16,589 nt of DNA from an uncultured Eubacteriales bacterium (GCA_934444895.1 CAKSDA010000027.1:1-16589); one strand, 5' to 3'. Shown: positions 1 through 6,769, counted from the stretch's first letter. Notes: generated by a model from the sequence alone, not told the origin. Program-made: numbers and translations.

Positions 1-1046
1 TTTTGATTATATGTTGCAAGTCCGCCGCAGAAGAAGGGACCTATATTAGGACCGCCATCATTATCCAAAAGAAGATTCCAGCCGCAGAAGCTGTCGCACC
101 CGTTTTCAAGTGAGAGCGACATGGTAACTCCCCACTTGCCCCAGTCGGTGTCGTAATTATCAAAAAGACGAGGACCTCCCTCTGTAAAGTTCCACTTTAC
201 TAAGGGAAATTTTTTTCTTAATTCCGAAATTGATTTCGGTGAGCCGTCATAATAATGAAATGCGATTGTAGCGTCTTTTGCAAGGTCAGGATTTTCTTCT
301 AATTGTTTGATAATTCTTGGAATACCGGAAAAGTTGTGATCATAAATCCATACTTCAGTATCAAGATCTGTATGTTCGAGTTTTTTACGAAGCGTTTTTA
401 TAAAGTTTACTTCGGTGTCCGGGTGCCAAATACATGCAGGCATTGTGCCCTGCTGCTGCGTTTCAGGTTCGTTTTGCGGCGTTACCGCAAAAATATCAAT
501 ACCCTCTTTTTTATAAGCGTTTAGAAAGGCAATGAAATAATCCGCGTAACAATCAACAAAGCGGTCCCGCATATACCCTCCGCACATTTTACCGCTGGTT
601 TTCATCCATCCGGGAGGGCTCCACGGTGCGGCAAAAAAGTTTATTGAGGGATTTGCCTTTTGTATTTCATGCAGCATTGGTATTATATAAGAGCGGTCGC
701 GATCGATTGAAAAACTTTTAAGTTCAAGATCATCCTTTTCATCGCAATAAGAGTAAAGCTCCGGGGAATAGTCGCTTGAGCCTATGGAAATGCGGCCCAC
801 TGAAAGATGCAAACCGTTTTTGCCATATACATCATTTAAATATGTTTTTCGCATATCCGGGTCCATGATGGACAACATATAACAGGAACTTCCGGTCGGT
901 GCTACGCCGAATCCTTTGAAATTTGTGTTTGAAGGGGTGTCTGAGACTGTTACAGTATGTGCGCCCATAACCGGTTCATCATTGCAAAAAAGGGTCTTTT
1001 CGGCAAACCGGTCGGTTTCACTTGTTACATACATTTTAACTTCCAT
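1..1046 (-). CDS. Glycoside hydrolase family 30 (glucosylceramidase-like), 3' end beyond the window
   Basis: The minus strand is open from an ATG at 1046 to the window edge, giving 348 complete codons without a stop; the C-terminal part is missing. GH30 enzymes are retaining beta-glycosidases (beta-glucosidase, beta-xylosidase, beta-1,6-glucanase subfamilies). The translation carries the hallmarks: a GFG motif near residue 45, APWSPPGWMKT near residue 155, TPQNEPE with the likely acid/base Glu193, and NFTEGG with the likely nucleophile Glu289. No signal peptide is seen at the N-terminus (MEVKMYVTSETD), so the enzyme should act in the cytoplasm on imported oligosaccharides or glycosides. A purine-rich AGGTGAG ribosome site precedes the start. 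It diverges from an AraC-family gene that is its probable activator. The family is clear; the exact substrate cannot be told. Confidence 0.9.
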   Translation of the reverse strand, partial: MEVKMYVTSETDRFAEKTLFCNDEPVMGAHTVTVSDTPSNTNFKGFGVAPTGSSCYMLSIMDPDMRKTYLNDVYGKNGLHLSVGRISIGSSDYSPELYSYCDEKDDLELKSFSIDRDRSYIIPMLHEIQKANPSINFFAAPWSPPGWMKTSGKMCGGYMRDRFVDCYADYFIAFLNAYKKEGIDIFAVTPQNEPETQQQGTMPACIWHPDTEVNFIKTLRKKLEHTDLDTEVWIYDHNFSGIPRIIKQLEENPDLAKDATIAFHYYDGSPKSISELRKKFPLVKWNFTEGGPRLFDNYDTDWGKWGVTMSLSLENGCDSFCGWNLLLDNDGGPNIGPFFCGGLATYNQ

Positions 1047-1079
1047 AATATCTCACCTTTCAATATTATTTATGCCTTT

Positions 1080-1107
1080 ATTATATGTTAAGAGTTTTAA
1101 AAAACTA
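1080..1107 (-). promoter_or_regulatory. Probable GH30 promoter with weak -35 box
   Basis: On the minus strand a perfect TATAAT lies at 1085-1080, about 34 nt before the GH30 ATG. The expected -35 position (about 1102-1108) reads TAGTTT or CTAGTT, a poor match to TTGACA. A good -10 with a poor -35 directly beside a regulator repeat is the layout of an activator-dependent promoter. Confidence 0.5.
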
Positions 1108-1108
1108 G

Positions 1109-1140
1109 GTGTTTTTACGCTATGAATTTGTGTTTTTACG
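1109..1140. promoter_or_regulatory. AraC-type operator: direct repeat with 21-bp spacing
   Basis: The 11-mer GTGTTTTTACG occurs perfectly at 1109-1119 and 1130-1140, start to start 21 bp, two turns of the helix. AraC/XylS proteins carry two helix-turn-helix motifs and typically bind direct half-sites with this spacing. The proximal half-site abuts the -35 region of the GH30 promoter on one side. The distal one lies just upstream of the araC-type promoter on the other. It is therefore placed to activate GH30 and to control the regulator's own gene. Confidence 0.65.
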
Positions 1141-1151
1141 GCAAAATGGTA

Positions 1152-1179
1152 TTGACAATTGTATTTAAGCATGTATAAT
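1152..1179 (+). promoter_or_regulatory. Sigma-A promoter of the AraC-family regulator
   Basis: TTGACA at 1152-1157 and TATAAT at 1174-1179 are both perfect consensus boxes separated by 16 bp. The start codon at 1197 follows closely, giving a very short leader with the ribosome site AGGTGA at 1187-1192. Confidence 0.75.
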
Positions 1180-1196
1180 TTGAAATAGGTGATAAA

Positions 1197-1955
1197 ATGA
1201 TAAGTGACAGTTGTATGGCAAATTTTCAATATTCCGATATAACCGCTATGCATCAAATGTGGAAAAAGGGCAGTTTTTATTCCTACGAAACATCCGGAAG
1301 ACCAGTTTTCGGAATATGTTTTTTAAGCTCCGGAACGGCGGTATACAAAACAAAAGATAGTATTTTTACGGCAAACGCAGGTGATATTGTAGTTCTAAAA
1401 CGCGGTGCTCATTACCGAGCGGAGTTTCTAAAGGTGGCGGCAGAAAATATTCTTATTAATTTTTGTTGCGACGGTGAGTTTTTGGACGATGATATAATTA
1501 TAAGAAAAAACTGCGGCTTTTTATCCGAAGATTTTTCCGGATTGCTTACATATATAACTTTAGGGCAGCTTTGCATGGCAAAATCCGTGTTTTACAGAAT
1601 TCTCGGTACTGTCGCCAATTTTGAAAACGATAATACTTTACCGGCCCGTGTGCGTTGCGAAATTCTTGCGGATCGCAATTTTTTGCTTAACGAAGAGGAG
1701 TTGGCAAAAAAATGCTATATCAGTGTTTCAACAATGCAAAGGGCGTTTAAGTCGGCATACGGAGAAACGGTGATTTCATATCGCAGGAGAATCAGAACAG
1801 AGCGAGCAAAGCAATTATTGCTTTCCGGGGAATACACTGTGGAGCAGGTAGCATCTGCTTTAAATTTCTGCGACAGCGCTTATTTTTGCAAATGCTTTAA
1901 AAAAGAAACGGGTAAATCGCCTACTGCATTTATCAGAAGTTTTTGCAGAATGTAA
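1197..1955 (+). CDS. AraC-family transcriptional regulator
   Basis: This 252-residue protein has the two-part AraC/XylS plan. Residues about 30-95 look like a cupin-type effector domain, with the segment TANAGDIVVLKRGAHY typical of AraC sensor barrels. Residues about 150-250 form the DNA-binding domain: a first helix-turn-helix around 164-190 (EELAKKCYISVSTMQRAFK), a second around 212-236 (YTVEQVASALNFCDSAYFCK), and the signature FKKETGKSPTAF. The ATG at 1197 follows AGGTGA with a short 4-nt gap; an in-frame ATG at 1215 is the alternative. The gene diverges from the GH30 hydrolase and shares with it a spacer holding a 21-bp-spaced direct repeat, so it most likely activates that gene in response to a sugar. 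The inducer is unknown. Confidence 0.9.
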   Translation: MISDSCMANFQYSDITAMHQMWKKGSFYSYETSGRPVFGICFLSSGTAVYKTKDSIFTANAGDIVVLKRGAHYRAEFLKVAAENILINFCCDGEFLDDDIIIRKNCGFLSEDFSGLLTYITLGQLCMAKSVFYRILGTVANFENDNTLPARVRCEILADRNFLLNEEELAKKCYISVSTMQRAFKSAYGETVISYRRRIRTERAKQLLLSGEYTVEQVASALNFCDSAYFCKCFKKETGKSPTAFIRSFCRM

Positions 1956-1981
1956 ATGTGATATTATGATTTAAAGTAAGG

Positions 1982-2003
1982 TTCGGATTTATCACTGTTT
2001 GCC
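1982..2003 (+). repeat. Dispersed 22-nt intergenic motif, copy 1
   Basis: The motif is TTCGGATTTAT, two variable bases, then CTGTTTGCC. It lies 26 nt after the araC-type stop codon and runs directly into an inverted repeat. Two further copies on the same strand lie at 3353-3374 and 14270-14291, each also just after a stop codon. Confidence 0.75.
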
Positions 2004-2050
2004 TTAGGTCTTGATAGTTGAAACCATGATTTCGACTATCAAGACCTAAG
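2003..2050 (+). repeat. 20-bp inverted repeat (hairpin) before the HD-domain gene
   Basis: The arms 2003-2022 and 2031-2050 are complementary over 20 positions with a single G-T mismatch (a G-U pair in RNA) and an 8-nt loop. There is no T-run after it, so it is not a standard terminator. It ends 34 nt before the start of the HD-domain gene. Its right arm resembles the right arm of the hairpin in the DUF1846 leader at about 14914-14935, which suggests a repeat family. Confidence 0.75.
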
Positions 2051-2083
2051 ACAAGCACAATAATATAAATTGAGGTGTATAAA

Positions 2084-2743
2084 GTGCTTACCTATGAAGA
2101 ATTAAAAGAAAACAAAGATATAAAGGAATATATTACTGCAGCGGATGACGCTTTGGCGGAACTTGGCTTTACCGAGCACAGTTTTGCCCATGTTACAAGG
2201 GTTTCGGACCGTGCAGCTGAAATTCTAAACGAACTTGGTTATTCGGACAGAGAAATTGAACTGGTAAGGATTGCGGCTTATTTGCATGATATAGGAAATC
2301 TTATAAACCGCATTGAACATTCCCAAAGCGGAGCAATAATGGCTTTTAGGATTTTGGACAGGCTTGATATGAGCGCAAAGGATATTGCGGTGGTAGTTTC
2401 CGCTATAGGAAATCATGACGAAGGGACCGGAGTTCCGGTTAACGCAGTTGCCGCGGCTCTTATACTGGCTGACAAATCGGATGTAAGAAGAAGCCGTGTA
2501 AGAAACTCCGATATCACAAAATTCGACATTCATGACAGGGTAAATTATTCGGTTATCAGCTCGGATCTTTTGATAGAAAAATCAAATCGCATAATAAGAT
2601 TAAAGCTTGTTATTGATACGGGATATGGATCGGTTATGGACTACTTTGAAATATTTTTAAATCGCATGATATTATGCAGAAAAGCAGCTGAAAAGCTGAA
2701 TATGTCTTTTAAACTTGACATAAACGGGCAGCAACTTATATAG
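2084..2743 (+). CDS. HD-domain phosphohydrolase-like protein
   Basis: The 219-residue product carries an HD metal-binding domain: His36, the His68-Asp69 doublet in AYLHDIGN, His79, the His111-Asp112 doublet in GNHDEG and a later Asp130 in ALILADKSD. These are the ligands of HD superfamily metal-dependent phosphohydrolases. The natural substrate (nucleotide, cyclic nucleotide or other) cannot be told. The start is chosen as GTG 2084 because AGGTG at 2073-2077 sits 6 nt before it; an earlier in-frame GTG at 2075 overlaps that ribosome site and is unlikely. It lies upstream of luxS on the same strand with a 134-nt gap. No convincing promoter is seen before it, so it may be read from the araC-type promoter or from within the hairpin region. 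Confidence 0.85.
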   Translation: MLTYEELKENKDIKEYITAADDALAELGFTEHSFAHVTRVSDRAAEILNELGYSDREIELVRIAAYLHDIGNLINRIEHSQSGAIMAFRILDRLDMSAKDIAVVVSAIGNHDEGTGVPVNAVAAALILADKSDVRRSRVRNSDITKFDIHDRVNYSVISSDLLIEKSNRIIRLKLVIDTGYGSVMDYFEIFLNRMILCRKAAEKLNMSFKLDINGQQLI

Positions 2744-2802
2744 GAATAATAATCAAAAAAGTTTATGAACAACACATACAAGGTAAATGATATAGGAATA
2801 AT
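2738..2802 (+). repeat. 13-nt direct repeat around the HD-gene stop
   Basis: ATATAGGAATAAT occurs at 2738-2750, containing the TAG stop of the HD-domain gene, and again at 2790-2802. The second copy forms part of the left arm of the luxS leader hairpin. The function is unknown. Confidence 0.5.
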
Positions 2803-2842
2803 CTTAAAAGCCTAGTTTGACTATGAGGAGACTATATCATTT
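2785..2842 (+). promoter_or_regulatory. Stem-loop in the luxS leader
   Basis: AAATGATATAG at 2785-2795 pairs perfectly with CTATATCATTT at 2832-2842 (11 bp), with a further GG/CC pair outside. The 36-nt loop contains GAGGAG. No T-run follows, so it is not a terminator. I cannot match it to a riboswitch class I know. Confidence 0.5.
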
Positions 2843-2877
2843 TGCCCCCTGTTTATTGCAACACAAGGGAGAACAAT

Positions 2878-3336
2878 ATGGAAAAAATCACAAGTTTTAA
2901 AGTTGACCACAGATATATTGACAAAGGAATTTATGTTTCAAGAATCGATGATGATATAACAACATATGACCTGCGCACCAGAAAGCCCAATGGCGGAGAA
3001 TATATGGACAACATAACAATGCATACCTTTGAACACATGTTTGCAACATATATCCGAAACGGTGAACTTAAGGATCATGTTATATATTTTGGACCTATGG
3101 GCTGCGCTACCGGGTTTTATCTTTTGGTAAGAAACGCTGACAACGAAAAGGTTTTGGAGGAAGTAAAAGCAGTTTTGAATAAGATAATAAACCATACCGG
3201 AGAGGTTTTCGGTCAAAGTGAAATTGAATGTGGAAACTACAAAATGCTGAGCCTTGAAACCGCAGTAAAGGAAGCAAAGAAATATCTTGATGTTTTAAAT
3301 TCAAAAGATAATAATTTCTTATATTTTGAATGTTAG
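2878..3336 (+). CDS. luxS: S-ribosylhomocysteine lyase LuxS
   Basis: LuxS cleaves S-ribosylhomocysteine to homocysteine and 4,5-dihydroxy-2,3-pentanedione, the precursor of autoinducer-2, in the activated methyl cycle. The 152-residue product has all key features: the HTFEH motif (His49, Glu52, His53), the catalytic Cys76 in GPMGCATGFYL (family form PMGCRTGFY), and Cys118 in ECGNY as third metal ligand. The N-terminal SFKVDH is also typical. Length is close to the usual 150-160. The ATG at 2878 has AAGGGAG at 2865-2871; an in-frame TTG at 2842 would add 12 residues unlike the family and overlaps the leader hairpin. No Pfs/MtnN nucleosidase gene is next to it. The upstream HD-domain gene may share its transcript. 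Confidence 0.95.
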   Translation: MEKITSFKVDHRYIDKGIYVSRIDDDITTYDLRTRKPNGGEYMDNITMHTFEHMFATYIRNGELKDHVIYFGPMGCATGFYLLVRNADNEKVLEEVKAVLNKIINHTGEVFGQSEIECGNYKMLSLETAVKEAKKYLDVLNSKDNNFLYFEC

Positions 3337-3352
3337 ATCCAACTGTATTATT

Positions 3353-3374
3353 TTCGGATTTATCCCTGTTTGCC
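3353..3374 (+). repeat. Dispersed 22-nt intergenic motif, copy 2
   Basis: This is the same motif as at 1982-2003, identical except for one of the two variable bases. It starts 17 nt after the luxS stop and is followed directly by the short palindrome CATTTTAAAAATG (3374-3386). Confidence 0.7.
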
Positions 3375-3416
3375 ATTTTAAAAATGAAAACATTTTATAA
3401 ACAATATATCTTTTAA

Positions 3417-3445
3417 TTGACGGGACAGCCTTTTATTAGTATAAT
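3417..3445 (+). promoter_or_regulatory. Sigma-A promoter for the membrane-protein pair
   Basis: TTGACG at 3417-3422 and TATAAT at 3440-3445 are separated by exactly 17 bp. Transcription should start near 3452, leaving a leader of about 75 nt. The leader contains a small GTGTTG/CAACAC inverted repeat at about 3450-3474. Confidence 0.75.
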
Positions 3446-3527
3446 ATTTGTGTTGTTCCTATCAAGCGCAACACAAGTTTTGCACTGATTTAAAGTATAT
3501 CAATTTATTGTTTCGGAGGAATTTTAA

Positions 3528-4268
3528 ATGGCCAATACAGAAAGTGTTACCGGAATAAATTCTTCAACTGGGAAATTAGTCACTCACGTTATAATAAGAA
3601 CGCTGGTATCTTCGATAATAGCGTTTATTTTGTATGTTTCATGTACAACAGTAGCCGTAGGTATAGGCACAAAAGAAATCGGATATACCATTTTATACAG
3701 CACAGACGAACAATCCTACACCGAGGTATACAAACATTATTATAAAGATGGGGATGATAATAATTATTCCCGTTATGAGAACGATTCGCATTATTACAAA
3801 ACCCCAATAAGATCTCAGCTCACAAAAGGTCAAACGGCTGCTGCAATGTGGACTGCACAGTGTCTTACACTTATAATAATGGCAGCTTCCATTTACGGAG
3901 TTATATGGCGTGCAGGTGATTCTGACGCAAACAAGGCGGAACTCGGCGGAAAGAGCGTAGACAGATTAAGAGGCATTAAAATTGCCTTGCTTGCCGACAT
4001 ACCGTTTGCCGCTTTTTATATCGCTTTTGTTTTGCTTAAAATATTCGGAATTGAAAAAAAGTTTGTGCTTTTTTATAAAATAGCTACATATTTCATGTTT
4101 GCATTTAACGAAACTATTATGCCTATAGGAAATGCCGGTCCAATTACAGCGGGGAAGGCGGCATGCCTTGCGGTAGTCCTTTTACCGCTTATTATAATAT
4201 GCGTAGTGGGGTATTACTTTGGCAGAAAGCATATCATACTAAAAAACAAAATAATTTATAAGAAATAG
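3528..4268 (+). CDS. Unrecognised membrane protein with Tyr-rich loop
   Basis: I do not recognise this 246-residue protein. Hydrophobic segments lie at about residues 22-46, 105-127, 150-172, 178-195 (less certain) and 208-231, so it spans the membrane four or five times. Between the first two is a polar segment (about 50-100) with about ten tyrosines in 38 residues together with many Asp and Asn; it is the part most likely to face outside. The C-terminus is short and basic. The ATG follows GGAGGA with good spacing. It has its own strong promoter and is followed after 10 nt by a YesL-like gene, so the two are one operon and may act together. Confidence 0.8.
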   Translation: MANTESVTGINSSTGKLVTHVIIRTLVSSIIAFILYVSCTTVAVGIGTKEIGYTILYSTDEQSYTEVYKHYYKDGDDNNYSRYENDSHYYKTPIRSQLTKGQTAAAMWTAQCLTLIIMAASIYGVIWRAGDSDANKAELGGKSVDRLRGIKIALLADIPFAAFYIAFVLLKIFGIEKKFVLFYKIATYFMFAFNETIMPIGNAGPITAGKAACLAVVLLPLIIICVVGYYFGRKHIILKNKIIYKK

Positions 4269-4278
4269 GGTGTTTATA

Positions 4279-5130
4279 TTGGCCGGCTTGTTCGGTATGT
4301 TTGACTATACTAAAGAAGGACCGGGCGTTAAAAAGCGCGAAAGAGAGAAGAAGGGATTTTTCAGATTTTTCGAGCTTTATTTACGCAACTTTTGGGGATA
4401 TGTTAAAATTGGACTTATTTACAGCATAATGTCACTGCCGGTTATTACAAACGGAATGGCAAATGCAGGAATTACCCATATTGCAAGAAGCACTACCAGG
4501 GAAAAGCACACCTTTCTTTTCAGCGATTTTATGGATACTGTTAAAAGCAACTGGAAGCAGTCGCTTTTACTGGGTATTATAAATGTGGTTGTGTCGGTAG
4601 TTTTAGGGTTTGATATATGGTATTTTTGGAATCAGCTGACGGCGAATTTTACAGCTTTTGCAGTAATCGGACTTGGCGTTGCAATGTTTTTGCTTATATG
4701 TGTAACCTTTATGAAATATTATATTTGGACACTTACAATCACATTTAGCCTTTCTGTTAAAAATCTAATAAAAAATTCCTTTAATTTTGTCTTTTTAAAC
4801 CTTTGGAGAAACATTTTGATTTCTGTAGTTCTGGGAATTTGCTATGCAATAATGCTTTTTTTGTTCACAACAAACGGATTTACATTTATGATAGGCGCTT
4901 TTATTTTGATATTTGTTTTTCCGGGCTTTAAAGCCAGCCTTGTGCAGGCAAATGTCTTCGGTTCTGTTAAAAAGTTTATGATAGATCCCTACTATGCAAA
5001 TCATAAGGGAGAAGATATAGAAAAAAGACTTGCTTTGGGCCTTGAAGTGCCTGATGATGAAATGCCAAAAGACGAAGATGAGAAGCCTGTATTTTCCGAT
5101 GAAACGCCGAATACGGAAAACAATAATTAA
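4279..5130 (+). CDS. YesL-like (DUF624) membrane protein
   Basis: The 283-residue product matches the YesL/DUF624 pattern. It opens MAGLFGMFDYTKEGPGV, followed by a basic segment, FFELYLRNFWGYVK, then SLPVITNGMANAGITHIAR and FSDFMDTVKSNWKQS before repeated hydrophobic segments (about 40-58, 95-115, 125-145, 178-196 and 200-216). The family is common in Firmicutes, often near carbohydrate uptake genes; its biochemical role is not established. The last 25 residues form an acidic tail. I choose TTG 4279 because AGGGTG at 4267-4272 lies 6 nt upstream and the protein then starts as its relatives do. The in-frame GTG at 4270 overlaps that ribosome site. The site itself overlaps the stop of the preceding gene, suggesting translational coupling. 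Confidence 0.85.
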   Translation: MAGLFGMFDYTKEGPGVKKREREKKGFFRFFELYLRNFWGYVKIGLIYSIMSLPVITNGMANAGITHIARSTTREKHTFLFSDFMDTVKSNWKQSLLLGIINVVVSVVLGFDIWYFWNQLTANFTAFAVIGLGVAMFLLICVTFMKYYIWTLTITFSLSVKNLIKNSFNFVFLNLWRNILISVVLGICYAIMLFLFTTNGFTFMIGAFILIFVFPGFKASLVQANVFGSVKKFMIDPYYANHKGEDIEKRLALGLEVPDDEMPKDEDEKPVFSDETPNTENNN

Positions 5131-5153
5131 CATCGGCAATAAAATATAAAAAA

Positions 5154-5202
5154 ATTAAATCTCGCACACTAAAGTTTTAAACTTTAGTGTGCGAGATTTA
5201 AT
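5154..5202. terminator. Bidirectional hairpin terminator
   Basis: A 49-nt perfect palindrome (24-nt arms around one central base, practical loop TTTTAA) separates the YesL-like gene from the convergent pst-phoU operon. On the minus strand it is followed by a T-rich run (ATTTTTTTATATTTT), on the plus strand by a weaker ATTTTAGG. It probably ends both transcripts. Confidence 0.85.
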
Positions 5203-5369
5203 TTTAGGCTTTCATTAGTTAATCGTTTTTAAATTTTAAGTTTTTAAACAAGGCTGTTTATTTTAAGTGTTTCGGCTCAACGGTCAAAAGTATAAAACCT
5301 TTTTATATAAGCTTACTGCTTTTTAACTTTTTTGTTTTCCTGCTTTTGTACACGGACTTACCGATTTAT
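5203..5369. other. AT-rich spacer, nothing recognised
   Basis: This is the 3' untranslated stretch between phoU and the shared terminator. It has T-rich runs but no convincing open frame, promoter or hairpin. Confidence 0.5.
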
Positions 5370-6011
5370 CTATGCCTTAATAATCCCTGATGACGCAAAT
5401 ATAACCCATTTTGCAATATTAACGGCATGATCTCCGCTGCGTTCCAGATACTTTGCGATCATAAGCAAGTCTATTCCATATTTGCCAAAATCCGCATTCT
5501 TCTTAAAATCTTCTATAAGCTCCGATTTAACCGTTTCAAAATATTGGTCTATAACATCATCATACTCAATTATTTCTTTGGCTTTGTCGGTGTTTCCGGT
5601 AGCAAAGGATTCAACACTTTCACTGATCATTTTAATAACCGAAATCGCCATGTCGTGAATGGTATGCTTGTCTATGGTGTTGGGAATATCTCCGGTTTTA
5701 ACAATTTCGGCAATATCCGCCGCCTGGTTTCCTATTCTTTCCATATCTGTTACCATTTTAAGCGCGGCTGAAACGGTACGAAGATCCGTTGCAACAGGCT
5801 GTTGTGTTAAAAGGAGTTTAATGCACTGCGATTCAATCTCGCGTTCTTTTCGGTCAATGGCTTCCGCCGAGGCAATAACATTGTCGGCAAGCTCATTGTT
5901 ATTGTCGGTAAATGATTTTACGGCTTTGGCAATTGCCTGCTCACAGTCCGCGCTCATTTTAAGCATTTCCTTACGCAGAAGTTTTAGTTGTTCGTCAAAC
6001 ATCTGTCTCAT
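5370..6011 (-). CDS. phoU: Phosphate signalling regulator PhoU
   Basis: PhoU is a cytoplasmic peripheral protein that links the Pst transporter to the PhoR kinase and damps Pho signalling when phosphate is ample. The 213-residue product has the two PhoU repeats, three-helix bundles with metal-binding ends. Repeat 1 contains LLLTQQPVATDLR and TDMERIGNQAADIAE (Glu91); repeat 2 contains YLERSGDHAVNIAKWV (Glu190, Asp194). Length is normal (about 210-235). In repeat 1 the usual Asp of ERIGD is Asn95, codon AAC. The ATG overlaps the pstB stop by one base (TAATG), so it is the last gene of the pst operon and probably translationally coupled. Confidence 0.95.
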   Translation of the reverse strand: MRQMFDEQLKLLRKEMLKMSADCEQAIAKAVKSFTDNNNELADNVIASAEAIDRKEREIESQCIKLLLTQQPVATDLRTVSAALKMVTDMERIGNQAADIAEIVKTGDIPNTIDKHTIHDMAISVIKMISESVESFATGNTDKAKEIIEYDDVIDQYFETVKSELIEDFKKNADFGKYGIDLLMIAKYLERSGDHAVNIAKWVIFASSGIIKA

Positions 6012-6769
6012 TATCCGAACCTCCCTGTAATGTAATCTTCTGTCCTCTTGTCGTCCGGAGACGAGAAGACTTTTTCCGTATTATTAAACTCAACCAGCTT
6101 CCCCATGAGGAAGAATGCTGTCTTATCGGAAATTCTGGCTGCCTGCTGCATATTATGGGTAACAATTAAAATTGTATAATCCCTTTTAAGCATTAAAGCC
6201 AGTTCTTCGATTTTGCCGGTTGAAATGGGGTCTAGGGCACTGGTGGGCTCATCCATTAAAAGAACTTCCGGTTTAATTGCAAGGGCTCTTGCGATACACA
6301 AACGCTGCTGCTGTCCGCCTGACATTCCAAGAGCCGACTTTTTAAGCCGATCCTTCGTTTCTTCCCATATAGCAGCGTTTTTAAGCGAAGTTTCAACTAT
6401 TTCGTCCAACTGCTTTTTGGAACGAATTCCTTGAAGCCTGGGACCGTAAGCAATGTTGTCATAAATACTCATAGGAAAAGGGTTTGGCTTTTGAAATACC
6501 ATACCTATTTTTGTTCTGAGCTTAGTTACATCAACATTTCCGTCATAAATGTTTTCACCGTCAAAAAGTATCTTGCCGTCTATTTTACAATAGGGAACAA
6601 GGTCATTCATGCGGTTAATGGTTTTTAAAAAGGTTGATTTACCGCAGCCGGAAGGGCCTATAAGAGCGGTTATTTCATTTTTTGGGATTTCCGCATTAAT
6701 ATCAAAAAGCGACTGATGTTCTCCATACCATAAATTAAGATTTTTTACACTTATTAATGTTTCGCTCAT
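6011..6769 (-). CDS. pstB: Phosphate ABC transporter ATP-binding protein PstB
   Basis: PstB hydrolyses ATP to drive phosphate import through PstC-PstA. The 252-residue protein shows all ABC motifs: Walker [10 protein letters not shown] (38-46, Lys44), Q-loop Gln93 in VFQKPNPFP, a segment typical of PstB, signature [15 protein letters not shown] (149-163; Met in place of the common Leu), Walker B LLMDEP (170-175), D-loop SALD and H-loop His205 in VTHN. The length equals that of typical PstB proteins. Its ATG overlaps the pstA stop by 4 nt (ATGA) and its stop overlaps phoU by 1 nt. Confidence 0.97.
   Translation of the reverse strand: MSETLISVKNLNLWYGEHQSLFDINAEIPKNEITALIGPSGCGKSTFLKTINRMNDLVPYCKIDGKILFDGENIYDGNVDVTKLRTKIGMVFQKPNPFPMSIYDNIAYGPRLQGIRSKKQLDEIVETSLKNAAIWEETKDRLKKSALGMSGGQQQRLCIARALAIKPEVLLMDEPTSALDPISTGKIEELALMLKRDYTILIVTHNMQQAARISDKTAFFLMGKLVEFNNTEKVFSSPDDKRTEDYITGRFG

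Noticed and set aside
303..1125. Plus-strand open frames opposite the GH30 gene
   Set aside because: The minus strand reads continuously as a GH30 enzyme with both catalytic motifs; the plus frames resemble no protein and lack ribosome sites.
1982..2050. CRISPR array or insertion sequence based on repeated motifs
   Set aside because: Copies are kilobases apart with no regular spacing, no spacers, no transposase and no target-site duplication.
2003..2050. Rho-independent terminator after the AraC-family gene
   Set aside because: The hairpin is strong but is followed by ACAAGCACAA rather than a T-run.
2785..2842. Known riboswitch (SAM, T-box, preQ1) before luxS
   Set aside because: The sequence lacks the conserved cores of these classes that I know; only a simple stem is supported.
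2842..2877. Upstream TTG start for luxS adding 12 residues
   Set aside because: The added residues are not LuxS-like, and the ATG at 2878 has a good ribosome site and family-typical N-terminus.
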